Below, piece by piece: positions 42,192-51,146 of a DNA stretch of 64,000 bases. This stretch comes from Pseudemcibacter sp038106445. GTDB lineage: Bacteria > Pseudomonadota > Alphaproteobacteria > Sphingomonadales > Emcibacteraceae. The stretch lies in NCBI GenBank assembly GCA_038106445.1, contig JAYODU010000003.1:310001-374000 (forward strand), given 5' to 3'. The position numbers and the translations under genes were made by a program. Numbering within the stretch: the stretch's first letter is position 1; each line of letters starts with the position of its first letter. The notes under the pieces were generated by a model, which did no database searches, was not told the origin of the DNA, and saw nothing but the letters and a program-made list of their open reading frames with translations.

Positions 42192-43856
42192 ATGACCAGT
42201 ACAATCAAGATCGCCATAGCGACCACAAATCCCACAGTTGGGGATATTGAGGGGAATGCTTCACGTATCCTTGCGGTACGTGAAGATAATTTGGGTGCCG
42301 ATCTGATTGTTTACAGTGAACTGGTCCTGATCGGTTATCCGCCGGAAGATCTCGTTTTAAAGCCCGCATTTCAGCGTGATGCCATGGATAAGGCTGTTGA
42401 GCTTGCATCCGTGACCAAAGACGGTGGCCCGGCTATGCTGATCGGCAGCCTTTGGGTCGAAGGTGGCAAGCTTTATAACAGTGCACTACTACTTGCAAAT
42501 GGTACCATTACCGCGATCCGCCATAAAAGGGAACTTCCCAATTATGGTGTGTTTGATGAAATCCGCCTGTTTGAAGCTGGGCCGCTTGCGGAACCGATTG
42601 AATTTAAGGGTATAAAACTTGGTGTCATGATATGCGAAGACATGTGGCTTTCCGCTGTCACTGAACATTTAACCAACAAGCATAGTGAAATTCTGATTTC
42701 AATGAATGGGTCACCATTTGAAACCGAAAAGGCGGACGTGCGCTATGGGCATGCCCGTCGCCGGGTTAAGGATAGCGGCCTGCCGCTTATCTATGTTAAT
42801 CAGGTGGGGGGGCAGGACGAGCTTGTTTTTGATGGGGAAGGATTTGTCCTTGATCGGGATGGAAAATTCATTATTCGGCAAAATTCATTTGTTGAAGAAA
42901 TGACCGTAACCCATTGGAATAAAGATAAAAATGGAAAATGGAGCTGTTCAAGCGGTGATGTCGTGGAAAAAAATGACCGCCTTGGGGATATTTATCAGGC
43001 GATCATGCTAGCAACCCGTGATTATGTGAATAAAAACCGTTTCCCCGGTGTGGTGATTGGCATGTCCGGCGGTGTTGATAGTGCCCTGAGCGCGATTGTT
43101 GCCGTGGATGCCCTTGGTGCTGACCGGGTGCATCTTGTGATGATGCCATCAAAATATACATCTGAAGAAAGCCTGATTGATGCGGCGGATGCTGCCGTTA
43201 TGATGGGGTGTGGTATTGATAATATCCCGATAAACGATGCCGTTTTGGCGTATGACAAATTAATGGCGGGCAGTTTTGCGGGAACCAAGCCCGATACCAC
43301 CGAAGAAAATATACAGTCACGCATTCGTGGTATCATCCTGATGGCCCTTAGCAATAAATTCGGTAAAATGGTGATGACCACTGGAAATAAATCTGAAATG
43401 TCAGTGGGTTATGCGACCATTTATGGTGATATGTGTGGTGGTTATAACGCGCTTAAGGATGTTTATAAAATGGATGTGTTTGCACTTTGTCGCTGGCGTA
43501 ATGAAAACCAACCTGATGGCGGGCTTGGCCCCCGCGGGCAGATTATGCCAATAAATATTATTGATAAACCGCCGACCGCCGAACTTCGCCCCGACCAGAA
43601 GGATGAAGACAGCCTTCCGCCTTATCCCGAACTTGATGACATTCTTGAATGTCTGATTGAAGGGGAAATGCCCACACGGGATATTATTAAGCGTGGCCAT
43701 AAACAAGAAACTGTTGCACGTATTCAGCATCTCCTTTATATCGCTGAATATAAAAGGCGGCAGGCACCACCCGGCGCAAAAATAACGGCGCGTAATTTTG
43801 GCCGTGACCGTCGTTATCCGATTACCAACGGATACAGAGACAAAAAAGACAATTAG
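42192..43856 (+). CDS. nadE: Glutamine-dependent NAD+ synthetase
   Basis: A 554-residue two-domain enzyme converting deamido-NAD to NAD. The N-terminal nitrilase-like glutaminase domain runs to about residue 265, with catalytic Glu in VYSELVLIGYP, Lys in IRHKRELPNYGVFDE and Cys in KLGVMICEDMW. The C-terminal synthetase has the ATP-pyrophosphatase loop VVIGMSGGVDSALSAIVAVD and MTTGNKSEMSVGYATIYGD. Ten bases separate it from gltX. Confidence 0.96.
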   Translation: MTSTIKIAIATTNPTVGDIEGNASRILAVREDNLGADLIVYSELVLIGYPPEDLVLKPAFQRDAMDKAVELASVTKDGGPAMLIGSLWVEGGKLYNSALLLANGTITAIRHKRELPNYGVFDEIRLFEAGPLAEPIEFKGIKLGVMICEDMWLSAVTEHLTNKHSEILISMNGSPFETEKADVRYGHARRRVKDSGLPLIYVNQVGGQDELVFDGEGFVLDRDGKFIIRQNSFVEEMTVTHWNKDKNGKWSCSSGDVVEKNDRLGDIYQAIMLATRDYVNKNRFPGVVIGMSGGVDSALSAIVAVDALGADRVHLVMMPSKYTSEESLIDAADAAVMMGCGIDNIPINDAVLAYDKLMAGSFAGTKPDTTEENIQSRIRGIILMALSNKFGKMVMTTGNKSEMSVGYATIYGDMCGGYNALKDVYKMDVFALCRWRNENQPDGGLGPRGQIMPINIIDKPPTAELRPDQKDEDSLPPYPELDDILECLIEGEMPTRDIIKRGHKQETVARIQHLLYIAEYKRRQAPPGAKITARNFGRDRRYPITNGYRDKKDN

Positions 43857-43865
43857 GATAAAAAG

Positions 43866-45200
43866 ATGTCTGTAAAAGTAAGATTTGCCCCAAGCCCGAC
43901 AGGGCTTCTTCATGTGGGAAATGTCAGAACAGCCATTGCAAACTGGCTTTATGCCCGAAAAATGGGCGGTGTGTTCATACTTCGGATTGACGATACGGAT
44001 AAGGAACGCTCCACACAGGAATATGAAGATGGCATCCGTGAAGATTTAACCTGGCTTGGACTTAACTGGGACGAAGAGGCACATCAATCAAAACGTTTCG
44101 GCCGTTATGATGAAATCGTTGAAAAATTAAAGGCGGAAGGCCGCCTTTATGCATGTTATGAAACGGCACAGGAACTTGATTTAAAAAGAAAAATTCAACT
44201 TGGACAGGGCAAGCCACCGGTTTATGACCGTGCGGCGCTTGCGGTTTCGGACGAGCAAAAAGCAAAATATGAAGCCGAGGGCCGACAGCCTCACTGGCGC
44301 TTTAAACTGGCAACTCCGGCACGGGTGGAATGGGATGACCTCGTTCGTGGTCATCAGAATTTTGATATTGAAGCGTTAAGTGACCCGATCCTTGTGCGTG
44401 AGGATGGCAGTTATCTTTATACACTTCCCAGTGTGGTGGATGATATTGATTTTGGCATTACCCATATCATGCGCGGTGAAGATCACAGCGCCAATAGCGC
44501 GGTCCAGACACAGATATTTGAAGCACTTGGCTCCAAAGCACCTGAAATGGCGCATTTCGCGCTTCTGACCGGTGCAAAGGGTGAGGGGCTTTCCAAACGG
44601 CTTGGTTCCGCATCCATCAGGTCATACCGCGAAGAAGACGGGCTTGAAGCCATGAGCATCTTAAGCCTGCTTGCCAAAATGGGTTCGTCCGATCCGATTG
44701 AACCCTTTACCAGCATGGAGCCGCTTATAGAACAATTTGAATTTTCCAAATTTTCACGGGCAACGGCGAAATTTGATCCACGTGATCTTGAACTGTTAAA
44801 CGCAAAAATTCTTCATGTGACGGATTATGTAGCGGTTAAAGACCGCCTTGGCGACGGTGTAAGCGAAGCCATCTGGAATGTTGCCCGCGCGAATATTGAA
44901 AAACTTGAAGATGTGGGTGACTGGCTTCATATTATAGAAGGGCCGGTCACACCGGTGATTGAAAATGCTGATTTTATTGCGAAGGCAGCAGCGCTTCTTC
45001 CCAGTGGGGATTGGGATGAGAGCACATGGAAAAACTGGACTACGGCCGTGAAGGAAGAAACGGGCGCCAAGGGGCGCGATCTGTTTATGCCGCTGCGCCA
45101 GGCGGTAACCGGACTTGAACACGGGCCGGAAATGGCCACCCTTCTGCCGCTGATCGGTGCAGACAGAGTAAGAGCGAGACTAAATGGCCAAAAAGCATAA
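43866..45200 (+). CDS. gltX: Glutamyl-tRNA synthetase (short, second-type paralogue)
   Basis: A 444-residue class I synthetase. The HIGH-type motif is RFAPSPTGLLHVGNVRTA and the KMSKS-type motif is KGEGLSKRLGSAS. Several alphaproteobacteria have two GluRS, one of which charges tRNA-Gln with Glu for the GatCAB amidotransferase. This shorter form, with YETAQELDLKRKIQLGQGKP, is like those second copies, but which tRNA it prefers cannot be settled from sequence here. It leads directly into cysS, four bases downstream. Confidence 0.93.
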   Translation: MSVKVRFAPSPTGLLHVGNVRTAIANWLYARKMGGVFILRIDDTDKERSTQEYEDGIREDLTWLGLNWDEEAHQSKRFGRYDEIVEKLKAEGRLYACYETAQELDLKRKIQLGQGKPPVYDRAALAVSDEQKAKYEAEGRQPHWRFKLATPARVEWDDLVRGHQNFDIEALSDPILVREDGSYLYTLPSVVDDIDFGITHIMRGEDHSANSAVQTQIFEALGSKAPEMAHFALLTGAKGEGLSKRLGSASIRSYREEDGLEAMSILSLLAKMGSSDPIEPFTSMEPLIEQFEFSKFSRATAKFDPRDLELLNAKILHVTDYVAVKDRLGDGVSEAIWNVARANIEKLEDVGDWLHIIEGPVTPVIENADFIAKAAALLPSGDWDESTWKNWTTAVKEETGAKGRDLFMPLRQAVTGLEHGPEMATLLPLIGADRVRARLNGQKA

Positions 45201-45203
45201 CGC

Positions 45204-46613
45204 ATGAGCAAGCTTGAGTTATACAACACTCTTACCAATCAAAAGGAAGAGTTTAAACCGATTAATCCGAACCATATCAAAATGTATGTGTGCGGGCCAA
45301 CGGTGTATGATTATGCGCATGTGGGAAACGCCCGCCCGGTTGTGGTGTTTGATACGCTTTACCGGCTTCTTAAACATGATTATGGCAATGTGACCTATGC
45401 CCGTAATATCACCGACATTGATGATAAAATCATTGAAGCAAGCCGTGAAACGGGTAAGCCAATCAGTGAAATTACCGAAAAATTCGCCCGTATTTATGAG
45501 GAAGATATGGCCGCGCTTAACGCCAATCTTCCGGATATCCGCCCGAAAGCGACCGAATATATTCCGGAAATGATCGCACTTATTTCCGACCTGATTGAAA
45601 AAGGCCATGCTTATGAAGCCGACGGTCATGTGCTGTTTCAGGTATCCACTATGGAAGATTATGGTGAACTTAGCGGTAAGTCGGTTACTGACCTTATAGC
45701 CGGGGCGCGGGTTGATGTGGCGGATTATAAACGTGAAGCACCGGATTTTGTACTCTGGAAGCCATCAAGTGATGACCAGCCGGGCTGGGACAGTCCGTGG
45801 GGTTTTGGTCGTCCGGGCTGGCATACGGAATGTTCGGCGATGATCCGTGGCGAGCTTGGCAAAACCATTGATATTCATGGCGGTGGTCAGGATCTTATTT
45901 TTCCCCACCATGAAAATGAAATTGCCCAAAGCAAATGTTCACATGACGGTGCGAAGCTTGCCAATTACTGGATGCATAATGGCTATCTGACTGTTAACGG
46001 GGAAAAAATGTCAAAATCCCTTGGTAATTTCATAACGGTTCATGAGTTATTGGAAGAATTCCCCGGTAAGGGGGAGGCTATCAGGCTAGCACTTCTTTCA
46101 TCACACTATCGCCAGCCGGCAGATTTTAGCCGTGATGCAATAGATAGAGCACATAGTCAACTTCACCGTTGGCGCAGACAAGTAAAGGATGTGGAAGCCT
46201 CAATACCAAGCGAAGTTATTCTAGATGCACTTCGAGATGATTTGAACACACCTAAAGCGATAATGGAATTAAATCAACTATCCAAAATTGATGACAAAAA
46301 GGATGAATTCAGGGCCTCTGCTAATGTGCTAGGCCTTTTATTTGGGGAAGATAAGGATTGGTTGCAGGGTGGTGTGGATGTTTATCAGGTGATTGTAGAT
46401 AAAGAAGACCCCAAATTATTATTTATATTATTCGATGATAAAATGAAGATTGAAGATGGGCCAGCGGGAATTGAAGAATTAATTAGTGAACGATTAGAAG
46501 CAAAAAAAAGTAAAGATTTTAATAGAGCTGATCAAATAAGATCTGCATTTGAAGTTTACGGTATTCAATTGTTAGATGGTCCAGATGGAACGACAACATG
46601 GGAAAAGAAATAA
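45204..46613 (+). CDS. cysS: Cysteinyl-tRNA synthetase
   Basis: A 469-residue class I synthetase. KMYVCGPTVYDYAHVGNARP has the zinc Cys and HIGH-like signature; the KMSKS motif is NGEKMSKSLGNF near residue 269, and HGGGQDLIFPHHENEIAQS gives further zinc ligands. From about residue 293 (nucleotide 46080) to the stop, base composition turns markedly AT-rich, and the protein has an unusual GVDVYQVIVDKEDPKLLFIL stretch before the conserved ARxxKDFxxADxIR-like end. The frame is intact. The 3' part may have been replaced by recombination with a more AT-rich relative. Confidence 0.94.
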   Translation: MSKLELYNTLTNQKEEFKPINPNHIKMYVCGPTVYDYAHVGNARPVVVFDTLYRLLKHDYGNVTYARNITDIDDKIIEASRETGKPISEITEKFARIYEEDMAALNANLPDIRPKATEYIPEMIALISDLIEKGHAYEADGHVLFQVSTMEDYGELSGKSVTDLIAGARVDVADYKREAPDFVLWKPSSDDQPGWDSPWGFGRPGWHTECSAMIRGELGKTIDIHGGGQDLIFPHHENEIAQSKCSHDGAKLANYWMHNGYLTVNGEKMSKSLGNFITVHELLEEFPGKGEAIRLALLSSHYRQPADFSRDAIDRAHSQLHRWRRQVKDVEASIPSEVILDALRDDLNTPKAIMELNQLSKIDDKKDEFRASANVLGLLFGEDKDWLQGGVDVYQVIVDKEDPKLLFILFDDKMKIEDGPAGIEELISERLEAKKSKDFNRADQIRSAFEVYGIQLLDGPDGTTTWEKK

Positions 46614-46616
46614 CCC

Positions 46617-47438
46617 ATGGCCGGGACCAATCATAAGGAAGCTTCCAAAATTCAGGATAATGGTCCGTCGATTATCCTTGTGATCCCGCAGCTTGGCGAA
46701 AATATCGGTAAGGCGGTTCGTGCCATGTATAACTTCGGGCTGACGGATCTTCGGCTTGTGGCGCCGCGGGATGGCTGGCCCAATCCGGATGCTGTGGCCC
46801 CGGCGGCGGGGGCGGATATCGTGCTTGAAAATGCGCGTGTGTTTGATACAACCGCCGAAGCCATTGCCGATCTTACCCATGTCTATGCAACAACCGCACG
46901 GCCGCGGGATATGATCAAGGAAGTCATCACGCCAAAGGAATGCTGCGCCCGTATGCGGGATGCCGTGAATGACGGGGACCGTGTGGGCCTTCTTTTTGGG
47001 CCGGAAAAAGCGGGTCTTAAAAATGATGATATTGCGCTCTCCACAGCGATTGTATCCGTGCCGCTTAACCCGAGCTTCGCATCCATCAATCTGGCGCAGG
47101 CGGTGGCGATCCTGTCTTATGAATGGTTTCAGACAGGCGGTGATATTCCCGAAAGTCATACACCGACGTTGGATAACAAACCGGCAACGGCAGGGGAGCT
47201 TCAGAAACTGTTTGATCATATGGAATATGAGCTTGAAGAAGCGGGTTATTTCCGGTCTGATCAGCGGCGTTCGCTGATGAGGCGGAACCTCCGTAATATT
47301 TTTACCCGTTCTAAGCTCACCCACGAGGAAATAAGCACCATGCGTGGGGTGGTAAAGGCCCTTGCCACAGGTGGCGGCCCCGGATGGCAGGCCGAAAAGG
47401 CGGAACTTGCCAAAAAGGCCAAAAAAGGCGATAAATAA
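46617..47438 (+). CDS. TrmJ-like tRNA/rRNA 2'-O-methyltransferase
   Basis: A 273-residue SPOUT-class methyltransferase. LVIPQLGENIGKAVRAMYNF is the N-terminal signature; LLFGPEKAGLKNDDIALS and VPLNPSFASINLAQAVAIL form the trefoil knot that binds SAM. The extended C-terminal region (about 165-273) is typical of TrmJ, which methylates position 32 of tRNA. The gene begins three bases after cysS and returns to the GC-richer composition of the region. Confidence 0.9.
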   Translation: MAGTNHKEASKIQDNGPSIILVIPQLGENIGKAVRAMYNFGLTDLRLVAPRDGWPNPDAVAPAAGADIVLENARVFDTTAEAIADLTHVYATTARPRDMIKEVITPKECCARMRDAVNDGDRVGLLFGPEKAGLKNDDIALSTAIVSVPLNPSFASINLAQAVAILSYEWFQTGGDIPESHTPTLDNKPATAGELQKLFDHMEYELEEAGYFRSDQRRSLMRRNLRNIFTRSKLTHEEISTMRGVVKALATGGGPGWQAEKAELAKKAKKGDK

Positions 47439-47470
47439 GTGCCTACAATAATAAAAAGGGGGGAGGAAAG

Positions 47471-47836
47471 ATGGACTTCATCAAAAAAACCTGGCGTGGT
47501 GAAACGCCACTTATAGTATCTTATTGGATAATAGGTGTTTTGGGCAATTTAGTAATAAGTTTTATTGCCTTAACATTGGAATCTTTAGGAACAACAGTTT
47601 ATGGTGAGAGCTTGATATTTGGGTTAATTGCGCTTTTCTATTCTGTTTTCATGATTTGTTATATGGTTTTTTCATTAGTTTCTATCTGGAGAAGCGCGGG
47701 TAAATACATTGCTGATGCAAAAACTGATAATATCATTACATCAAATAGCCCATTTTGGGGATATGTGGCGAGAGTGATGGTTGTATTAGGGATTATTCAG
47801 GTGATTTTTGGGTTAATTGACGAATTTACCAAATAG
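47471..47836 (+). CDS. Small integral membrane protein of unknown function
   Basis: A 121-residue protein with three predicted membrane segments (about 18-38, 48-70 and 98-115) and the motif VSIWRSAGKYIADAKT in the loop before the last. It has a strong ribosome binding site (GGGGAGGAAAG) and lies 32 bases after the methyltransferase. It is visibly AT-rich compared with its neighbours. I do not recognise a named family. Confidence 0.75.
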   Translation: MDFIKKTWRGETPLIVSYWIIGVLGNLVISFIALTLESLGTTVYGESLIFGLIALFYSVFMICYMVFSLVSIWRSAGKYIADAKTDNIITSNSPFWGYVARVMVVLGIIQVIFGLIDEFTK

Positions 47837-47851
47837 TATGCCGAATAAAGT

Positions 47852-47879
47852 TTGACATCCCCACGGAAATAGCTATATT
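47852..47879 (+). promoter_or_regulatory. Promoter of rpsD
   Basis: TTGACA at 47852-47857 and TATATT at 47874-47879 are separated by 16 bases, close to a housekeeping sigma-70 consensus. Transcription should start near 47886, giving a leader of about 100 bases before rpsD. Confidence 0.75.
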
Positions 47880-47896
47880 CCGCCCATCTCGAATGA

Positions 47897-47944
47897 CCGG
47901 GTGAGAGCCCCGGTTGCGTAAATTGCTACATATTGCAGTTTACG
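47897..47944 (+). promoter_or_regulatory. Structured 5' leader of rpsD (two hairpins)
   Basis: Hairpin one pairs CCGGG (47897-47901) with CCCGG (47909-47913) around TGAGAGC. Hairpin two pairs CGTAAATTGC (47917-47926) with GCAGTTTACG (47935-47944), ten pairs including one G-T, around an eight-base loop. Between the promoter and the ribosome binding site, this is where an autoregulatory S4-binding structure would be expected. No Rfam family is claimed. Confidence 0.5.
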
Positions 47945-47988
47945 GCGCTGAGGAAAAAAATAATTGAAACAAGCGATTTGGAAGAAAA

Positions 47989-48600
47989 ATGACAAAACGT
48001 ACACAAGCCAAGTATAAAATCGACCGCCGCATGGGTGAAAACATCTGGGGTCGTCCAAAATCACCAGTAAATGCACGCGAATATCGTCCCGGTCAACACG
48101 GACAGGGCCGCCGTGCCAAGCTTTCTGACTATGGTGTTCAGTTGATGGCCAAGCAAAAGCTTAAAGGCTATTACGGTGATATGACTGAAAAACAATTTAA
48201 ACGCATCTATAAAGAAGCCGACCGTCGCCGTGGTGATACAGGTCAGATCTTCGTTGGTCTGCTTGAAAGCCGTCTTGATGCGGTTGTTTACCGTTCAAAA
48301 TTTGTCCCGACAATCTTTTCTTCCCGTCAGTTCGTGAACCACGGCCATGTAAAAGTGAACGGTAAAAGAGTAAATATCCCGAGCTATATGGTTAAAGTCG
48401 GTGATGTGATTGAAATTCGTGAAAAATCACGTCAGATCCCGATTGTTATTCAGGGTATGGATAGCCCGGAACGTGATGTTCCTGATTACATTGAAGTAGA
48501 CGGTCCAAAAGCAACATTCATTCGTGTGCCGACACTTGATGAAATTCCTTATCCGGTTGTGATGGAACCGAACCTTGTGGTTGAGTTCTATTCAAGATAA
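47989..48600 (+). CDS. rpsD: 30S ribosomal protein S4
   Basis: A 203-residue primary 16S rRNA-binding protein. TKRTQAKYKIDRRMGENIWG is the alphaproteobacterial N-terminus, and the S4 RNA-binding domain is seen at RLDAVVYRSKFVPTIFSSRQ, FVNHGHVKVNGKRVNIPSY and MVKVGDVIEIREKS. It ends in VEFYSR. It is transcribed alone, as is usual in this class, from its own promoter and through a structured leader, and it ends at a strong terminator. Confidence 0.97.
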   Translation: MTKRTQAKYKIDRRMGENIWGRPKSPVNAREYRPGQHGQGRRAKLSDYGVQLMAKQKLKGYYGDMTEKQFKRIYKEADRRRGDTGQIFVGLLESRLDAVVYRSKFVPTIFSSRQFVNHGHVKVNGKRVNIPSYMVKVGDVIEIREKSRQIPIVIQGMDSPERDVPDYIEVDGPKATFIRVPTLDEIPYPVVMEPNLVVEFYSR

Positions 48601-48622
48601 TCCTGGAAAAATTTGAATTTTA

Positions 48623-48655
48623 AAAGCCGCTCAATTCGGGCGGCTTTTTTATTTT
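48623..48655 (+). terminator. Terminator after rpsD
   Basis: AAAGCCGC (48623-48630) pairs with GCGGCTTT starting at 48640, followed by six T. It lies 23 bases after the rpsD stop and next to the end of the convergent permease gene. Confidence 0.85.
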
Positions 48656-49950
48656 GCGGAAAACTTATGGGCGACCGCATATAAAATAATCCCCGACGTA
48701 ATGATCCCGGCGGAAAAGACGATTTCCGTCGTGTTCTGAATGGCAAGATAGGAAAGCGTAATTGTTGTGATCGTGATGAAGATAATCGGCGGCAGCGGAT
48801 AAAGCGGGATTTTAAAGCCGGTATGATCACTACCCTGTTTTTTTCGGAGTATAAAAACACCGACAATCACCACAAGCGAATTGATCGCCATTGTGGAACC
48901 GGAAAGCAAAACAATCGTATCGAAATCGGTAAACCATAAAAACAGAAGCGCCATTACCGCCTGTAGCCAGATGGCGAATGCGGGGATGCCGTGACGGTTT
49001 ACCTTGCTAAGTTTTTCAATAAGCGAATAATCCTCGCCAAGCATTTGTAGCACCCTTGGTGCCGCAACAAGCATTGCGCTAACGGTTGAAATCAGAAGCA
49101 GGGATAATGATAACCCCATGATGGTACCGCCAATATCACCAAAAGCATATCGGGCCGACACATAGCCAATCTCAATTACATTTGCCATGGCATCCATTGG
49201 TGCGGTCGCAAGAAACACAAAATTAAGCAGCACATAACAGACCATAACCGATGCGGTGCCAACGATCAGCACACGGGGCAGGGATTTTTGCGGATCATCC
49301 AGTTCCCCTGTGAGGTATGTTGCCGCATTCCACCCGGTATAGGCGTACCCCACAAAAATAAGCGAAACCGCAAAGGCACCACCGGTAAATAAATCAAGAT
49401 CGGAGGCCTGGGGTATATAAGATACATCCTGAAGTTCCGGCGCGGCAATCAAAGCAGCGATGGAAAAACCAATGATCAGCAGAATTTTACCGCTGGTAAA
49501 GAAATTTTGTAATCCGCCACTGTTTTTATGTGTTGTTGAATGGACGGCAGTCATTGAAACGATAAGTATAGTTGCAAGCCATAATGGATCAAGCGCGGGA
49601 AAAACTGACCCAAGATACTGTCCAAATGTCATGGCGGAAAGTGCCGTTGGTGCCGCAAAGCCGACGGTTGCTGAAATCCATCCTGATACGAAACCGGCAC
49701 CGGGATGATATATTTGCGACAGGAAATTATATTCCCCACCGGAGCGAGGAAGTCGTGAACCTAATTCCGCATAGCACAGTGCCCCGCAAAGCGACATTAT
49801 ACCCCCCAGAACCCATAGTGTCATGATGACAAAACCGGACCTTATATCCGCAAGCTGATAACCAAGTGATGTAAATATACCGGTGCCAATCATATTGGCG
49901 ATAACGATCGCCATTGCTGTGCGTTCTGTGAATTTTCCCTTTATTGCCAT
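48649..49950 (-). CDS. APC-family amino acid permease
   Basis: A 433-residue integral membrane transporter with 12 predicted helices. TAMAIVIANMIGTGIFTSLG is the first-helix glycine motif of the APC superfamily; CYAELGSRLPRSGGEYNFL and FVGYAYTGWNAATYLTGEL are further signatures. Start at ATG 49950, with GGAAG upstream. The substrate is not predictable beyond amino acid or amine; the family includes L-type and cationic permeases. It is a single gene. Confidence 0.9.
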   Translation of the reverse strand: MAIKGKFTERTAMAIVIANMIGTGIFTSLGYQLADIRSGFVIMTLWVLGGIMSLCGALCYAELGSRLPRSGGEYNFLSQIYHPGAGFVSGWISATVGFAAPTALSAMTFGQYLGSVFPALDPLWLATILIVSMTAVHSTTHKNSGGLQNFFTSGKILLIIGFSIAALIAAPELQDVSYIPQASDLDLFTGGAFAVSLIFVGYAYTGWNAATYLTGELDDPQKSLPRVLIVGTASVMVCYVLLNFVFLATAPMDAMANVIEIGYVSARYAFGDIGGTIMGLSLSLLLISTVSAMLVAAPRVLQMLGEDYSLIEKLSKVNRHGIPAFAIWLQAVMALLFLWFTDFDTIVLLSGSTMAINSLVVIVGVFILRKKQGSDHTGFKIPLYPLPPIIFITITTITLSYLAIQNTTEIVFSAGIITSGIILYAVAHKFSAK

Positions 49951-50070
49951 ATGCTTCCCAATTTTGATAATTGACCGTAGCATGACGCGAATGGGCGATC
50001 AAGCTGACAATTGCGCTTGCACAGCTTTGATAACTTGATAAGATAAATTCAAATTTTAAAGGAAGCGAAT

Positions 50071-50490
50071 ATGGAACTTGTGATTGATACGCTGATAAGC
50101 GGTTTTCCTTACTTTATTTCACATTTTGGCCTTGCGCTTATCATGTTGGGGGCGGGGGTTTTTATTTATGAAAAAATCACACCATACGATGAACTTGAGC
50201 TTGTCCGGGAAGGCAATGTTGCGGCCGCGATTTCTCTTGCCGCGGCTATACTTGGACTTGGAATCCCTTTAGCGGCGTGTCTGGAAGGAAGCGTAAGCCT
50301 TTGGGATATCTTTATCTGGGGCTGGGTCATCCTTATTATCCAGCTTTTGGCTTTTTATTTCGCAAGCCTTGTAATTGATGATCTTAAAGGCCGTATTGAA
50401 AGGAACGAAATCGGGGCGGCAATTCTTTTATTTGCAGGAAAAATTTCAATAGCGCTGTTAAATGCAGCGGCAATATCAGATAATTTATAA
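50071..50490 (+). CDS. DUF350 membrane protein
   Basis: A 139-residue protein with four membrane segments. FGLALIMLGAGVFIYEKITP and YDELELVREGNVAAAISLAA identify the DUF350 (UPF0719) family; the acidic-basic ELxxxREGNxAAA loop is its signature. It starts a run of plus-strand genes (GST, protease, YeeE/YedE). Its function is not established. Confidence 0.88.
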   Translation: MELVIDTLISGFPYFISHFGLALIMLGAGVFIYEKITPYDELELVREGNVAAAISLAAAILGLGIPLAACLEGSVSLWDIFIWGWVILIIQLLAFYFASLVIDDLKGRIERNEIGAAILLFAGKISIALLNAAAISDNL

Positions 50491-50501
50491 GGAAAAAAAT
50501 A

Positions 50502-51140
50502 ATGTTAAAAATATATGGTGCAAAAACATACAATGCGGTTAAAGCGGTACTTACTGCTGAAGAATGCGGCGCAGATTATCAATATGTGGAAATGGATTTT
50601 ACCAAAGGGGAACATAAGCAGCCGGGTTATTTGAAAATCCATCCGCTTGGCAAAATTCCGGCAATGGAACATAACGGAAATCCTATTTTTGAAAGCAATA
50701 ATATGTGCCGTTATATTGCCAATATTTCAAATAAAAAGCTTTATTCGGATGATCCGCTAAAAGCATCGCAAATTGACCAGATGGTTGATTTGATTGGTTA
50801 TCATGTCGGACGGTGGATCAGTGTCTATTTCTTTGAAGAAATTGTTAAGCCGGCATTTCGTAAGGAAGACCCGGATCAGGCAGCACTTGCCGAAGCGGCA
50901 GGTTTTCTTGCGAATCAGCTTCCCTATCTGGACAGCGTTCTTGGAAAGAATGAATTTTTATGTGGAGATGACATTTCGATTGCTGACTGCATTGCCTCTG
51001 CCATGATTATGGCAAACGAATATACGTCTTTCAGCATTAATGATTATCCGAATATTACACGATGGTATAACCAGATAAAGGGGCGCCCGTCATACGCTGC
51101 CGCGATGAAGCATTTCCCCGGTGGCTATTCATTTAATTAA
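50502..51140 (+). CDS. Glutathione S-transferase
   Basis: A 212-residue GST-like protein. The thioredoxin-fold N-terminal domain (LKIYGAKTYNAVKAVLTAEE, with GKIPAMEHNGNPIFESNNMC giving the cis-Pro and ES glutathione contacts) is followed by the all-helical C-terminal domain (LCGDDISIADCIASAMIM). It is closest in style to the elongation-factor-1-gamma-like or theta-type group; the substrate is unknown. It lies 11 bases after DUF350. Confidence 0.9.
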   Translation: MLKIYGAKTYNAVKAVLTAEECGADYQYVEMDFTKGEHKQPGYLKIHPLGKIPAMEHNGNPIFESNNMCRYIANISNKKLYSDDPLKASQIDQMVDLIGYHVGRWISVYFFEEIVKPAFRKEDPDQAALAEAAGFLANQLPYLDSVLGKNEFLCGDDISIADCIASAMIMANEYTSFSINDYPNITRWYNQIKGRPSYAAAMKHFPGGYSFN

Positions 51141-51146
51141 ATTATC

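Noticed and set aside
46572..47324. A 250-codon open frame on the minus strand opposite trmJ
   Set aside because: It lies wholly opposite a clear TrmJ gene, is rich in Arg, His and Cys as antisense frames are, and matches no family.
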